A DNA stretch of 12,572 nt. Origin: JBBQVO01 sp038211505 (GTDB taxonomy: Bacteria > Chloroflexota > Dehalococcoidia > DSTF01 > JACRBR01). Of this stretch, positions 12,171 through 12,572 are shown piece by piece; position 1 is the first letter of the stretch; each line of letters begins with the position of its first letter. The notes under the pieces are model-generated. The model saw nothing but the letters and a program-made list of their open reading frames with translations, did not search any database and was not told the origin of the DNA. The stretch lies in the NCBI GenBank assembly GCA_038211505.1, contig JBBQVO010000095.1:1-12572 (forward strand). Reading direction: 5' to 3'. The position numbers and the translations under genes are program-made.

Positions 12171-12572
12171 ATGGCGGAAGAGGACGCGAAGCCGGCGCTG
12201 GACATGATGAACTACGGCATGTACGTGGTCGGGTCGCGAGGGCCGGCAGGGCTGAACGTCATGGCGGCGCACTGGCTGATGCAGATCTCGTTTTCGCCGC
12301 GCATGGTGGCGCTGTCGCTCGAAAATGACGCGCGAACGCTCGCGAATATCCGCGAGGCGCGCGTCTTCTCGGTCAACGTCATGGGCGAAGACAGCCGCGA
12401 GCTGATCGCGTCGTTCTTGCAGCCCGCAAATCCGGGCAAGGTGCTCGGCCGTCACCAACAGGCGACTGGCGTCGTCGACAAGCTGGCCGGCGTCCCGCAT
12501 ACGACGCTCGCGGCAGGATGCCCGATCTTGCGCGATGCACTGGCCTGGTTCGAGTGTGAAGTCGAAGGCGGC
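12171..12572 (+). CDS. flavin-reductase-like domain protein, 3' end beyond window
   Basis: The first 134 residues of a protein of the flavin reductase-like (FMN-binding split-barrel) family, which holds FMN and either reduces flavin with NAD(P)H or acts as a small FMN oxidoreductase. Visible features fit the family: a short N-terminal helix ending in YGMYVVGS, GLNVMAAHWLMQISFSPRMVALSLEN-like strands around residues 28-52 (the usual flavin phosphate-contact region), FSVNVMGED at about 67-75, and a CPIL-x5-AWFECEVE strand near the end. Such domains are usually 150-170 residues, so about 20-40 residues are probably missing. The ATG at 12171 is preceded by GAGGGTGGTG; upstream GTGs at 12165 and 12168 are possible alternatives. 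It might supply reduced flavin to an oxygenase, but no partner is adjacent in the window. Confidence 0.82.
   Translation, partial: MAEEDAKPALDMMNYGMYVVGSRGPAGLNVMAAHWLMQISFSPRMVALSLENDARTLANIREARVFSVNVMGEDSRELIASFLQPANPGKVLGRHQQATGVVDKLAGVPHTTLAAGCPILRDALAWFECEVEGG

Overview
The window is GC-rich bacterial DNA with tightly packed genes on both strands. It most resembles an uncultured member of the Chloroflexota, or possibly an actinobacterial relative. The clues are a membrane Ser/Thr kinase with FHA partners, a secreted beta-propeller protein on a very long Thr/Pro-rich stalk, an adenosylcobalamin-type acyl-CoA mutase beside a methylmalonyl-CoA epimerase, and a GTAGGGGCG-type inverted-repeat element. 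No rRNA or marker gene is present, so the lineage is inference.

Region 1 (1-3407) is a phospho-signalling island. On the minus strand a transmembrane Ser/Thr kinase with an unusual external domain is followed by an FHA-domain protein cut off by the window edge. Divergently, on the plus strand, lies an FHA / zinc-ribbon / degenerate-FHA protein. All three carry short Thr-x-[ILV] motifs in low-complexity segments, which suggests a kinase that marks its own tail and its FHA partners.

Region 2 (3514-7129) is a CoA-metabolism run on the plus strand: a methylmalonyl-CoA epimerase, a protein of three fused VOC domains overlapping it by 8 bases, then after 192 bases the catalytic subunit of a B12-dependent acyl-CoA mutase. 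The mutase has the Phe/Gln pair of isobutyryl-CoA mutase where methylmalonyl-CoA mutase has Tyr/Arg, so an annotation as methylmalonyl-CoA mutase would probably be wrong on substrate.

Region 3 (7130-8978) holds a 218-base element with 32-base inverted ends between convergent genes, then a minus-strand cytochrome P450. The P450 promoter has a perfect TTGACA and a dyad over its -10 box.

Region 4 (8979-12572) holds a 958-residue secreted protein (signal peptide, six NHL-type blades, about 425 residues of Thr/Pro-rich stalk with 13 closely paired cysteines, nine RTX-like nonapeptides), a gene-free stretch of about 315 bases, and the start of a flavin-reductase-domain gene that runs off the window.

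Nothing here is a defence system, CRISPR array, transposase or RNA gene. The best candidates for something new are the kinase/FHA module with its unassigned external domain, the ICM-like mutase next to an epimerase and a metal-site-deficient triple VOC protein, and the cysteine-stapled stalk of the secreted propeller protein.
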